DNA from: SLHU01 sp009929975
GTDB lineage: Bacteria; Bacillota; Clostridia; Saccharofermentanales; UBA5734
Reading direction: 5' to 3'
DNA: 64,000 bases
NCBI GenBank assembly: GCA_040776905.1
Contig: JAXGZQ010000001.1
Coordinates: 1,178,001-1,242,000 of the forward strand
Positions 1 through 8,867 of the stretch are shown piece by piece. Position numbers and translations under genes: made by a program. Under the pieces are notes generated by a model. The model searched no databases. It was not told the DNA's origin and saw only the letters and a program-made list of their open reading frames with translations. The stretch's first letter is position 1, and each line of letters opens with the position of its first letter.

Positions 1-263
1 TAGGCTGAAGCTTTTTTTAAGATGTCATTTTCCTCTTCCAGCTCAGCCACACGGCTGTGCAGATGGCCTAATTCATCCTGCTGTTCGGACAGCTGGGTTT
101 TATCTCCAGCCGGCGTATATTTCCTGCGCCAGCGATTTAATATGCTCACATTGATTCCCAAGCTATCAGCAACTTCCTTTACTGTTCGTTCGCTACTGTA
201 GCTCATCCGCACGGCTCGCTTTTTGAATTCCTCATCATATTGTCTTCGTCGGTTGGTTGGCAT
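1..263 (-). CDS. IS3-family transposase OrfA (partial, C-terminus outside window)
   Basis: This is the N-terminal part of an IS3 OrfA, the small DNA-binding protein that is normally joined to OrfB by frameshifting to form the transposase. It begins MPTNRRRQYDEEFKKRAV, which is typical of these proteins. A helix-turn-helix of the transposase_8/HTH_23 type follows (SSERTVKEVADSLGINVS, then NRWRRKY). After that comes an acidic leucine-heptad stretch (ELGHLHSRVAELEEEND) expected to dimerise. The ATG at 263 follows AAAAGGAGTC. The reading frame is open to the window edge. Confidence 0.85.
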   Translation of the reverse strand, partial: MPTNRRRQYDEEFKKRAVRMSYSSERTVKEVADSLGINVSILNRWRRKYTPAGDKTQLSEQQDELGHLHSRVAELEEENDILKKASA

Positions 264-320
264 TTGGTATGACTCCTTTTCTCTTTTCTATCTTACCAAA
301 CTGTCCGAAATTCTAACACA
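1..320 (-). mobile_element. IS3-family element, 5' end only (runs off the window)
   Basis: The left edge holds the upstream end of an IS3-family insertion sequence read on the minus strand. Its orfA starts at 263. The outer terminus is probably near 320, where the minus strand begins TGTGTTAGAATTTCGGACAG. Immediately to the right, VirB4-like coding sequence resumes on the plus strand, so the element sits inside that gene. The other end and orfB lie outside the window, so completeness and target duplication cannot be judged. Confidence 0.75.
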
Positions 321-1621
321 CTCCCGTCTTTCGCGCGGGTAATATCGCCCAGAGACATAACTGCACACTCCTGAGACTTGATTTCCAGCAGGAAGCAGGA
401 CTGTCCGCATCCTTGCCGCTCGCCATCTGTCCGCTTCAGCTGCAGCGGACACTGACCACATCCAGCACCGCCATCTTCATTCCCTTCATGACCAGGGAGC
501 TTTTCCAGCAGACCGGCGAACCGATGTATTACGGCCTCAACGCGCTGTCCAACAACATGATCATGGTCGATCGTAAGCAGCTGAAAAACCCGAACGGCCT
601 GATCCTGGGCACACCAGGCAGTGGCAAGTCTTTTGCCGCTAAGCGAGAAATTGTTAATGCTTTTCTGGTGGCAAAAGACGACATCATTGTCTGTGATCCG
701 GAAGGTGAGTATCATCCGCTTATTGCGCGGCTGGGCGGCCAGGTCATTCGACTAGCGCCGGATAGTCAGCAGCATATCAATCCGCTGGATCTGCATCTTG
801 GCTACTCCGAGAACGACAATCCGCTCTTTTTGAAAACGGAGTTTATCATCTCTCTCTGCGAACTGGTGGCTGGCGGGCGCGGCGGCCTTCTGCCACAGGA
901 AATCTCAGCGATCGACCGGGCTGTGCGCAAGATCTACCAGTCATATCTTAGTGAGCCCAGTCCTGAAAACCTGCCGATTCTGACTGATCTGCAGCAGGCA
1001 CTGATGGATCATGAATCAGACGAAGCCAGACAGATCGCCGACTCGCTTGAGATCTACGTCAATGGTTCTCTGAATCTATTCAACAACCGGACAAATGTCG
1101 ATATTCATAACCGGCTGGTTTGCTTCGACATCAAGGATCTTGGCAATCAGCTCAAGAAGCTCGGCATGCTGTTCTTCCAGGATCAGATATGGAGCCGCGT
1201 GACCACAAACCGCAAGGCAGGCAACTGCACGCGCTACTACATTGATGAATTTCACCTGCTGTTAAAAGAACCACAGACGGCTGCTTACTCAGTTGAGATC
1301 TGGAAGCGCTTCAGAAAATGGGGCGGCATTCCCACCGGCATCACTCAAAACATTAAGGATCTGCTGGCTTCTCGTGAGATTGAAAACATCTTTGAAAACA
1401 GTGATTTCATCTACATGCTGAGTCAGGCTGGCGGCGACCGTGAGATCCTGGCCAGACAGCTCAATATCTCACCGCATCAGCTGTCACACATCAATAAATC
1501 CCGTGAGGGTGAAGGCCTCATGTTTTATGGTGATGTCATCATCCCGTTCAAAGACCACTTCCCTAAGAACACCCAGCTGTACCAGATTATGACCACCAAA
1601 CCATCTGAGAGTAGGGGATGA
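321..1621 (+). pseudogene. VirB4/TraE-type conjugation ATPase, C-terminal part, truncated by IS3
   Basis: This is the ATPase domain of a VirB4-like protein that powers type IV secretion in integrative conjugative elements. It most resembles the Tn1549/CD1110 type, a family assignment made from memory. The Walker A motif GTPGSGKS lies near 607-630, followed by DPEGEYHPL and a Walker B-like YYIDEFHLLL. The C-terminal RFRKWGGIPTGITQN stretch is characteristic. In-frame coding similarity (NIAQRHNCTLLRLDF) runs back almost to the IS3 terminus, and the next upstream codon in frame is a stop inside the IS. The N-terminal half is therefore missing, and no native start or ribosome binding site remains. 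The protein is unlikely to function. Confidence 0.85.
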
Positions 1622-1748
1622 AAAGCTTTGTTGTTTGAGCAGGTTTAATGGAATTGATTATTTTAGTATGCTAAAAACGAGTTAATAGAAAATCTCGGTG
1701 CAAAATTTTCAATAAAGTAATAAACTCATTACGAAGGGAAAGGTGATT

Positions 1749-2153
1749 ATGAAATATTTAGGATCATGCCTTTGCGGCGAAGTTACATTCGAAATAGAAG
1801 GAGATTTTGAAAAATTCTATCTTTGCCATTGTGAGCGATGTCGCAAAGATACAGGTTCAGCGCATGCAGCCAATCTATTCAGTTCTACAGCCAAATTAAG
1901 ATGGTTATCTGGTCAAGAAAAAGCTAAAACTTTTAATTTCCGTTCAGAAGGACACATTAAATGTTTTTGTACTAATTGTGGGTCGGCTTTGCCGAATATA
2001 CAGATGGATGGGAAATTACTGGTCGTTCCGGCAGGAAGTATTGACAGTAATATAGACATTAAGCCTCAAGGACATATTTATTATGCAAACAAAGCAAACT
2101 GGGATAATGAACTTGAAAAAGTACCAAAGTTTGAAGAACTCCCAAATAAATAA
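1749..2153 (+). CDS. GFA-family (Mss4-like fold) zinc-binding protein
   Basis: A 134-residue protein of the GFA family, named after glutathione-dependent formaldehyde-activating enzyme. Zinc ligands are visible as CLCGEV near the N-terminus, CHCERCRKDTGS, and CFCTNCGSALP. The family fold is known; the substrate of this member is not, and most members have no proven enzyme activity. I place the start at the ATG at 1749, which sits behind GAAGGGAAAGG; an in-frame GTG lies at 1743. The gene is much richer in A+T than the VirB4 fragment before it, which suggests a separately acquired cargo gene. No partner gene is evident. Confidence 0.8.
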   Translation: MKYLGSCLCGEVTFEIEGDFEKFYLCHCERCRKDTGSAHAANLFSSTAKLRWLSGQEKAKTFNFRSEGHIKCFCTNCGSALPNIQMDGKLLVVPAGSIDSNIDIKPQGHIYYANKANWDNELEKVPKFEELPNK

Positions 2154-2200
2154 TTAATTTTCTGCGAAACCGATAGGCAAGCTGATAGCGATTAAGAAAA

Positions 2201-2224
2201 AAGCACCAATATTACTTGATGCTT
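2201..2224 (-). terminator. Rho-independent terminator between convergent genes
   Basis: A 9-bp stem (2201-2209 with 2216-2224, one C-A mismatch that becomes a T-G wobble on the minus strand) encloses a 6-nt loop. Reading the minus strand, TTTTTTC follows. On the plus strand TTTTACTTC follows. It lies between the GFA gene and the converging small gene at 2263-2625 and can serve both, better on the minus strand. Confidence 0.6.
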
Positions 2225-2262
2225 TTACTTCAGTGTCGCTTCAAGAGATCTAAGGATCATCA

Positions 2263-2625
2263 TCACATTGAGTCATCGCCCAATTCCTTCTCGATATATG
2301 CTTTAGAAATGAACATAGCTTGAATCAAAGGTTCAAAGCGGTTGAATTGAGCACTCCCCTTATCATATTTACTTTGGGCTTTTGTTGTCTTGCTTATGAT
2401 CGAAACTATAGGCGGTAATGCCTCTCGCAAATCTTTGTTTGTATATCTTATTGTTGCAGACTCTGACAGAAGAGACTTTGAAATATTGAGCGCCTTAACT
2501 CTGTTTTTCAGAAGTGAGTGTTGAGATGTACCCTCAGAAAATTTCATTTGTGCTTTCTCGCAATTGGCGATGGTAGTAAATATTACAGCTATCGCCTTCT
2601 CTATGTCTTCTTTGGTAAATTCCAT
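2263..2625 (-). CDS. Uncharacterised protein made of two tandem ~50-residue repeats
   Basis: I do not recognise the family. The protein has 120 residues if it starts at the ATG at 2625, which follows TAGGAGTAATCTTG; a longer in-frame reading upstream lacks a good ribosome site. It consists of two copies of one unit, roughly residues 3-53 and 62-112. The copies align without gaps and share about 15 identities, including KAQ-K, the G after it, and ISK. No signal peptide or membrane segment is seen; predicted character is helical and charged. It is AT-rich like the neighbouring GFA gene, and both probably belong to one insert within the conjugative-element remnant. Confidence 0.65.
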   Translation of the reverse strand: MEFTKEDIEKAIAVIFTTIANCEKAQMKFSEGTSQHSLLKNRVKALNISKSLLSESATIRYTNKDLREALPPIVSIISKTTKAQSKYDKGSAQFNRFEPLIQAMFISKAYIEKELGDDSM

Positions 2626-2861
2626 CAAGATTACTCCTAAATCAAATTGAAGGATCTGCTTATTTATCGTGATAGCTGAGTACATCTCAGTCTTTTTGTC
2701 TAGCTCAATTACATTTAAATAATCATTGCCAATTTAATCATTATAGCCTTTTCAAAACTATCTGACATTCTACAGGGAGATCAATACAGTCTGCATACTT
2801 ACAAACATAATGTGGCGTTATGCAACATTTCACCCCATCAAGCTCAGGAGGTAACCCAGAT

Positions 2862-3953
2862 GTGACCAACAAAAAACCAACTCCAACCATCAGAAACCCC
2901 ACCACAGCCAGCAAATTAAGGTTCACCAGCAAGCACGATGCAAGCTTCACTACCAAGCTGACCCATAGTTCACTATCCGCTTCATCAGGATTTCTAAGCC
3001 ACGCCTACGCCCAAGATAATTCTGATCCCGATAATGCCGGCACGGACAGCGGCGGGCTGCTGCTAAACGAATCGCAGAGAATAGTTGCTACCAATAATCC
3101 CAAACACTATTATCAGAAACGCAGAATCCGTAAATCATACGCCGCCGCCAAGAGAAAAAGTCAGAAAGACAGCACCAAAACTTCCGCAGTCGCTGCCAAA
3201 AAAGCGAGTAGGAAAGCTGCCGATTACGGCGCGAAGCTGTTTAAGTATGTTGCCTCTCATAAGAAAGGCGCACTCATCATTCTGCTGATTATCATCGCCG
3301 CACTGCTCATCATTACATTCGCCGCATCATTCACACAGTTGGCGCTCGCAGGTCTCGGCGCTCTTTCGTCAGGATCATATGCACCCGCCGATTATGCCGC
3401 GATCAGCGAAGCGGACCTTGAGATGACACACCTGGAAGAAAACCTTGAATATGAAATAGGTAAAATTGAGCAGCTTTTACCTGGATATGACCGATATGAG
3501 TACAATCTTGCAAATATTACCCATGATCCGTTCATGCTGGCAGCCTATCTTCATGCGACATCAGATGAAACCCCAGAAGAAGACCATCATATAAACCTGC
3601 AAAACCTATTTCAACAACTATACACACTGACATTGTCCGAGAGAGAAGACGCTGGCAGCACATCTCAGCAGAACATATCAGTATTAAGTATCAGCCTGAT
3701 TCAAACAGACTGGGAACAGATTATTGAAAACCTGGATGACAGTCAGAGGCAAACATACGACGATAATCTCAATCTTCTGACAAGCTATCGGCAATTAGGA
3801 TCACCATTCGACTTTGCCTGGAGCGGCCGGATCAGCAGTCGCTATGGCTGGCGAGTTCATCCCATTTACAATGATCTGCGTATTCATCGCGGCCTCGACA
3901 TCAGTGTGCCAACCGGAACACCTATTCAGGCTGTACTGTCAACGCCGGATTGA
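2862..3953 (+). pseudogene. Conjugative-element membrane protein with M23 peptidase domain, truncated by IS21
   Basis: This matches the Tn1549 CD1108-like layout, as I recall that family. It has a basic, Ala/Lys-rich N-terminal region and one membrane segment (GALIILLIIIAALLIITFAA). An extracellular helical region follows, then the start of an M23/LytM metallopeptidase domain (SSRYGWRVHP, HRGLDIS). Such proteins cut peptidoglycan for the mating channel. The likely start is GTG at 2862, ten bases after AGGAGG. The IS21 end begins at 3937 and supplies a stop two codons after the M23 sequence breaks off, so the second half of the catalytic domain is absent. Confidence 0.75.
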
Positions 3954-4012
3954 TTTTGCAATTTTTCGCCGATTAAATTTTGTAGGTTATTGGCAGAAGG
4001 TACTGGCTTAAA

Positions 4013-4795
4013 TCAAGTATTAGTTGAATCAAATAATGTGTTTACGATATGTTGTTTTTGTTTCATGAATTCCTTGCGTTCTTTTAGACGATAGCTCTCA
4101 CCTTTGATATTAATTACAGTACAGTGATGCAGCACTCGGTCAAGAATTGCCGAAGCAATTGTTAAGTCAGCAAAGACTTCGTTCCACTGAGAAAAAGTCT
4201 TATTTGACGTAAAGACGGTTGAGACTTTCTCGTATCGTCTTGCAATCAGCTGAAAAAACAAATTAGCGTCCTGAATGTCCATAGGTAGATAGCCAATCTC
4301 GTCGATAATAAGCAGCTTGTATTTTCCAAGAATTTTAAGCTTGTCCGGCAGTTTGTTTTCATAATGAGCCTTCTTTAACTGCTCTATCAATGTATGGCAA
4401 TTAATGTAATATGTGGAGAAGCGGTGTCTTGCTGCCACCATGCCAAGAGCAGTCGCCAGATGCGTTTTGCCAACTCCCGGTGGTCCAAGAAAAACAACGT
4501 TCTCACCGGTTTCCAGAAAGCGCATAGTAGACAGTTCATCAATTTGGCGTTTATCGATGGAGGGTTGAAAACCAAAGTCAAAGTCATCCAGTGTTTTTTT
4601 GATTGGAAAGCCAGACATCTGCAGTTGTTTTTCGTAGGCACGTCGACGTTTAGACAGAGCTTCCTGAGCAAAAATATGATCTAAAACCTCTATTATATTG
4701 ATTTGTTCAGCGACAGCCCGCTCCAGATAGTTGTCCAGGATATCCAGGGTATTTTTCATCTTCAGGTTTTCCAGGTTCTCACGGATTCTATCCAT
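4013..4795 (-). CDS. istB: IS21 transposition helper ATPase IstB
   Basis: IstB is the DnaA-related AAA+ ATPase that helps the IstA transposase pick its target. The protein has about 260 residues, the usual size. The helical N-terminus reads MDRIRENLENLKM. Walker A is GPPGVGKTHLATALG, Walker B is LLIIDEIGYLPM, sensor region is TSNKTFSQW, and the arginine finger region is AILDRVLHHC. The start is taken at 4795, matching family N-termini; an in-frame ATG at 4822 overlaps the end of istA. The frame is intact, although its partner istA is broken. Confidence 0.9.
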   Translation of the reverse strand: MDRIRENLENLKMKNTLDILDNYLERAVAEQINIIEVLDHIFAQEALSKRRRAYEKQLQMSGFPIKKTLDDFDFGFQPSIDKRQIDELSTMRFLETGENVVFLGPPGVGKTHLATALGMVAARHRFSTYYINCHTLIEQLKKAHYENKLPDKLKILGKYKLLIIDEIGYLPMDIQDANLFFQLIARRYEKVSTVFTSNKTFSQWNEVFADLTIASAILDRVLHHCTVINIKGESYRLKERKEFMKQKQHIVNTLFDSTNT

Positions 4796-4802
4796 TGTTA
4801 AC

Positions 4803-6024
4803 TCACTCACACAGCACCTCATCGTAATGATTCAAATCACGGTGTGTCATCGGAAAATCAATCACATTATCGCCGTGCAGGAGCGTATTTTCTATGTCAA
4901 AGCTCTGTTTAACCGTAAGTCTTTGATAATGATGGGCGTTTACAACAATATCTTTTTTCTGATACGATAATCGATGCAAGGCAATCTGTTTTCCTTCGTG
5001 GTAAGCGGCAAGCAAATTGTCAAGTGCGACGACTGCCACATCTTTACCGACGTATTCTGCTGGTACAGAATACTGATTGCCGGCGTAACTGATGAGGCAG
5101 TCTTTTTGTACCCGCCGCAGGTTGATTTTATCAATTATATATTCACGTTTCAGAGGATTCAGACTTTCTTTTTTAATTCGCTCAAAAGGTATCTCATTAG
5201 TTGTCGAATGAACTTTACTATTGACTTTGTTGCAGCAGGCTGTGGCTTGGCCATTGAGGTCATCCAGCGAATTATATCTGATACCGGTCATAAAATTGTC
5301 CCGAACAAACTGAACCGTACGTTCCACCTTGCCTTTGGTCTATCCCCGATAAGGACGGCACAGGATCGGTTTGAATCCATAAAAGCCAGCGAAGTCTTCA
5401 AACTGGCGATTAAGAGTGGAGTCTTCCTGCTTTAATAACCTTTTAACTACGACCTGTTTCATGTTGTCGTACAATATTTCTTCCGGATACCCGCCAAAAT
5501 AGCGAAATGCGTTGGCATGACAGCGTATAAGCGTATTTGTTGTCATGTCTGTCACAAATTCTATGTACCGCATTCGTGCATATCCAAGAATAAGCAAAAA
5601 ACAATATAGCGGCTTTTCTTGTCCGTTTTCTTTGACACGATGATCTTCAAAAATCCCCGATCCATTTGTCCTTGCTGTCCCGGCATTGTCTCAAACCGTA
5701 CCGTAGCCTTTTCATCGAGATCCGTCTTCTTACCACGTACATATTCTTTCACTATGCTGTATTTACCCTCAAATCCCTGTTCTATTAACTTCTCCAGTAT
5801 CCGAACTGCTGAATATGGCGCCTCTTCCAGCCATAAATCGATCTGCTGCTTGTAAGGATCCAGCTTTGATTGTTTAGGGCCAGTTAAGGTATATTCCGGC
5901 CGATGTGATGAATTTGCATAACGCTTAGCCGTTCGTGGGCAATATGATATTTCTTGCCCAGTTCTGTGTAATTCAGTCCTTTGAGTCTGTCATTTCGGAT
6001 TTCCATCCAGTTGTCACCTTCCAT
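4803..6024 (-). pseudogene. istA: IS21 transposase IstA, frameshifted
   Basis: Pieces of one IstA are spread over several minus-strand frames: an N-terminal start (MEIRNDRLKGLNYTELG) near 6006, a segment near 5561-5752, a segment 5340-5597 and the C-terminal part 4803-5327. Joined, they give the expected rve integrase-core protein. One break is at a T run near 5650, where losing one T explains the shift. Another lies at about 5335-5340, where the frame between PYRG and TKGKVERTVQF contains a stop. The N-terminal helix-turn-helix region near 5880-5960 is also disturbed. Several independent lesions favour real decay over a single sequencing error. Confidence 0.8.
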
Positions 6025-6144
6025 TCCGACACCCTTTCCTTACCGTATAGGTACGAAAGAGAGCCTATCCTATGCTCATCCTCCTTGCCATAAACCTACA
6101 TTTTTTAATCGCCATATTTCTGCATTTTATCACCGCCACTGACA

Positions 6145-6213
6145 CTGGTCTACGTAGCGGCAGGCTTGCTCAGTATCAACAAGTTCTGTTGGAAAACATT
6201 CAAACTGAAATAA
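6145..6213 (+). other. Short coding remnant next to the IS21 right end
   Basis: The plus strand after the IS is open for 22 codons (LVYVAAGLLSINKFCWKTF, then KLK and TAA). It ends 4 bases before the stop of the convergent hydrogenase gene. It looks like the C-terminal tail of a membrane protein, with basic residues after a hydrophobic stretch, but is too short to identify. It does not continue the M23 gene on the other side of the IS. Confidence 0.25.
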
Positions 6214-6217
6214 TAAT

Positions 6218-7639
6218 TCAATTACCAAGTACACTTACGGCATCGGCTATGGTCTTCTCATAGGCCTCCATGCCGTATTTGTCTACTTGTGACTTATCCT
6301 TCGGCCCATGGGTCAGGCAGCCTGCGCCACCTATACAACCACCACTGCATGCCATACCTTCAATGAAGTTGCCATCCGCCCTGCCTTTTGATGCCTTGAG
6401 CAGAGCAACGCGGCAGGCATCGATACCATCACAAACCACCGGCTTGATATCGAAATCAAGCTGCTGCTCTTCTGCTGCTTGTTTTACGGCATCACTGAGG
6501 CCACCGCTGCGGGCGAAGATCCTGCCGTAGAAGGAGGCGTTGTCGAGCACGTCATCCTCAAGCGTGCAGATATCAACAGAAGCCCCATCGAATAAGGCCT
6601 GCAGCTCCTCGAAGGTAATAACACTGTCGACCCAGGGACTGACCTCTGGCTGCTGCAGTTCCATTTTCTTAGCCGTACACGGACCGATGAACACGACGCT
6701 GGCATTGTCAGAGGTTTGCTTAATATAGCGCGCGATCTCAGCCATTGGTGAGAGATTATGCGAGATGCTGTCAGCCATTTGTGGAAACTCGCTTCTGACA
6801 TAAGAGACAAAGGATGGGCAGCAGGAGCTGGTCAGAAAACCCTTCTCAGCTAATTCGCTGCTCTCTTTCCAAGCTGTCATATCTGCGCCGAGCGCGGCCT
6901 CGACCACATGGAAGAAGCCAAGTCTCTTAATACCGCTGATGACCTGTCCCAGACGTGCATAGGTAAACTGACTGGAGATCGATGGCGCGACGACTGCATA
7001 GACACGTTGATTAGAAGCCTTAGCAGTTTGAAGCAGCTCAATTACATCCAGAATATACGATTTATCCATGATCGCTCCGAAGGGACACTGGTATACACAA
7101 GCACCGCAGGCCGTACATTTATCATTATTGATCGAAGCGGTTTTATCATCACTCATCGAGATCGCACCAATATGGCAGGCCTTCTCGCAGGGTCTTTTGT
7201 TATTAGCTATCGCGCTGAAGGGACAGACCTGCGCGCATTTGCCGCACTCAATGCACTTGGATTTATCTATATGAGCTTTCTGATCCTGGTCGAAGCTGAT
7301 GGCATCGCGCGGACAGACATCCTGACAACGGTGCGCTATGCAGCCGCGACAGGCCTGACTGACCTCATAGCCGCCGACCGGACACTCATCACAGGCTATG
7401 TCGATAACCTCGATCACATTTCTATTCGTTCTGTAGCCGCCCATCGCCAGCTTGACACGTTCAGTAAGAATCGCACGCTCCTTATAAACGCAGCAGCGCA
7501 TAGAGGGGTCCTTGCCAGGAACTATCGTTTTAGGAATCTCACTAATCGCTTGTAATAGATCACCGGCAAAAGCATGCCTCGCGACTTCGCGCAGAACCTT
7601 ATATTTGAGATGTTGAACCTGAGTATCAAATTTACGCAC
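6218..7639 (-). CDS. [FeFe] hydrogenase, monomeric, group B-like
   Basis: This enzyme interconverts protons and H2, most likely with ferredoxin as electron carrier, in the cytoplasm. The N-terminal third carries ferredoxin-type clusters (CRGCIAHRCQDVCP, CIECGKCAQVCP, CTACGACVYQCP). The H-cluster domain follows with its three signatures: SSCCPSF, GPCTAKKMEL and GMACSGGCIGG. These variants, notably GPC rather than MPC in the second, fit group B better than classical HydA; that is my reading of the motifs. Length is 473 residues from the GTG at 7639, chosen because AAAGGAGG lies 8 bases before it. It is the last gene of the long operon. Maturases HydE, HydF and HydG are not in the window. Confidence 0.88.
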   Translation of the reverse strand: MRKFDTQVQHLKYKVLREVARHAFAGDLLQAISEIPKTIVPGKDPSMRCCVYKERAILTERVKLAMGGYRTNRNVIEVIDIACDECPVGGYEVSQACRGCIAHRCQDVCPRDAISFDQDQKAHIDKSKCIECGKCAQVCPFSAIANNKRPCEKACHIGAISMSDDKTASINNDKCTACGACVYQCPFGAIMDKSYILDVIELLQTAKASNQRVYAVVAPSISSQFTYARLGQVISGIKRLGFFHVVEAALGADMTAWKESSELAEKGFLTSSCCPSFVSYVRSEFPQMADSISHNLSPMAEIARYIKQTSDNASVVFIGPCTAKKMELQQPEVSPWVDSVITFEELQALFDGASVDICTLEDDVLDNASFYGRIFARSGGLSDAVKQAAEEQQLDFDIKPVVCDGIDACRVALLKASKGRADGNFIEGMACSGGCIGGAGCLTHGPKDKSQVDKYGMEAYEKTIADAVSVLGN

Positions 7640-7688
7640 GGCTGGAGCCTCCTTTTGCCGGAATATTAATATTGTGTTTTTCACCTGC

Positions 7689-8867
7689 TTAGAAGTAACT
7701 GATCTTGATGTTCTTGCCCATTTGGCGCAGGCAGACTGCCAGCTCGTCAACCAACCTCATTTTGATGCTGAAGTTGATCGGCAGGTCCGGATTCTGATGG
7801 GCAGGATTAACCGCCTTGCCGACATAAAAATTTATATCAGTCGCTTCTTCGAACAGCAGCCGCGCGATCTGCGAGGCGCCATCCTTTTTGAATGACCATT
7901 CAGTGTACGCTTCATTGTCATCGAGATAATTTTGTGCGTAGCTGAGCACCTTATTGATCGTGATAACACCCTCGGTAACCAGATCTACACCATCTATCCT
8001 GGCGATCGGTGGAATCTCAGGATCGGCGAAATCAAGCAAAGGAACCAGACTACGACGGAGATGGTCTGCCGCGATCATCGAGGTCGTTCCGCCACAAACA
8101 ATATGCTTGCCCTCCTTGGAGAAAAACAGCGACATCATCTTAGAGCAGTCCTCCGGCTTGGCCGGCGGACCGATCAGCAGATTCATCGGCTCACGATTGC
8201 GGATCCTGACCACACAGAAGGTCGTATCATCACCTGGCTGTCCGCCATAAAGCTCATCACACTTATCCAGCAAGATCGTTGTAAGAGTTTTCGCGGTATA
8301 TCCAGCCTCGCAGAAGGTCTCCGCGAACTCGATAATATCCTCGCGCTGCCAGCCGAAGTTCAGCGTCCGGCCAACACCGGCATGGATCGCGCCGTCGCTC
8401 ATCGCAATGAAAATATCATCCGCCTGCAGCGACACGCGGGATTTGTAGATCTCCTTGCCATCGATTTTCAGAATCGTTGACGGCAGCTCGATATGACGGC
8501 CGCCTCGCAGCATGATCACATGCGGGTTATCATATTGAATGATCTCGGCCTCTTCATTTTCGATCAAATGTATAATGGTAAAAGTCGAGTAAGCCACACC
8601 TCTTACAGAACATACAGGCAGCGTCGCAGCGATGGTCGCGACACAATCCTCGATATCGAGGCCCTCAGCCATCATGGTTGAGATGATTCTTGCGGTCAAG
8701 GTTGATAATATACTCGCTTTGACACCACTGCCAAGTCCATCTGCCAGAACAATTATTTTTGAATTCCCGCTGTCTGCCTGCTCAACCGCCTCAACACTAT
8801 CGCCACAGAGCAGCTCCCCGAACTTGTTAAGGCTGCGATAGCCAATATCAGCACAGAGATTATTCAT
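7689..8867 (-). CDS. SpoIIE-type PP2C serine phosphatase paired with sensory hydrogenase
   Basis: This is a PPM/SpoIIE-family protein phosphatase. Metal-binding acidic motifs are visible: VLADGLGSGVKAS near residue 42, AMSDGAIHAGVG in the middle, and GDDTTFCVVR near residue 225. A C-terminal region of about 150 residues has no motif I recognise. Its start overlaps the end of the sensory hydrogenase gene by 8 bases, so the two are probably translated together. In Clostridia, hydrogenases of the HydS type occur next to such phosphatases, and the pair is thought to form a redox or H2 signalling unit. The phosphoprotein target is not in the window. Confidence 0.85.
   Translation of the reverse strand: MNNLCADIGYRSLNKFGELLCGDSVEAVEQADSGNSKIIVLADGLGSGVKASILSTLTARIISTMMAEGLDIEDCVATIAATLPVCSVRGVAYSTFTIIHLIENEEAEIIQYDNPHVIMLRGGRHIELPSTILKIDGKEIYKSRVSLQADDIFIAMSDGAIHAGVGRTLNFGWQREDIIEFAETFCEAGYTAKTLTTILLDKCDELYGGQPGDDTTFCVVRIRNREPMNLLIGPPAKPEDCSKMMSLFFSKEGKHIVCGGTTSMIAADHLRRSLVPLLDFADPEIPPIARIDGVDLVTEGVITINKVLSYAQNYLDDNEAYTEWSFKKDGASQIARLLFEEATDINFYVGKAVNPAHQNPDLPINFSIKMRLVDELAVCLRQMGKNIKISYF

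Larger units (their letters stand above)
3937..6144 (-). mobile_element. IS21-family insertion sequence, complete ends, decayed istA
   Basis: Both ends start with TGTCA (3937-3941, and the reverse complement of 6140-6144). Inside each end is a matching block of the form GCGATTAAA-N-TGTAGGTTTAT about 30 bases in, giving imperfect inverted repeats of about 50 bp. The element carries istB (intact) and istA (broken) on the minus strand and is about 2.2 kb, usual for the family. No target-site duplication is visible: the left flank reads GGCTGTAC and the right flank CTGGTCTAC. The right flank also does not continue the interrupted M23 gene, so the element may have been recombined since insertion. 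Confidence 0.85.
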
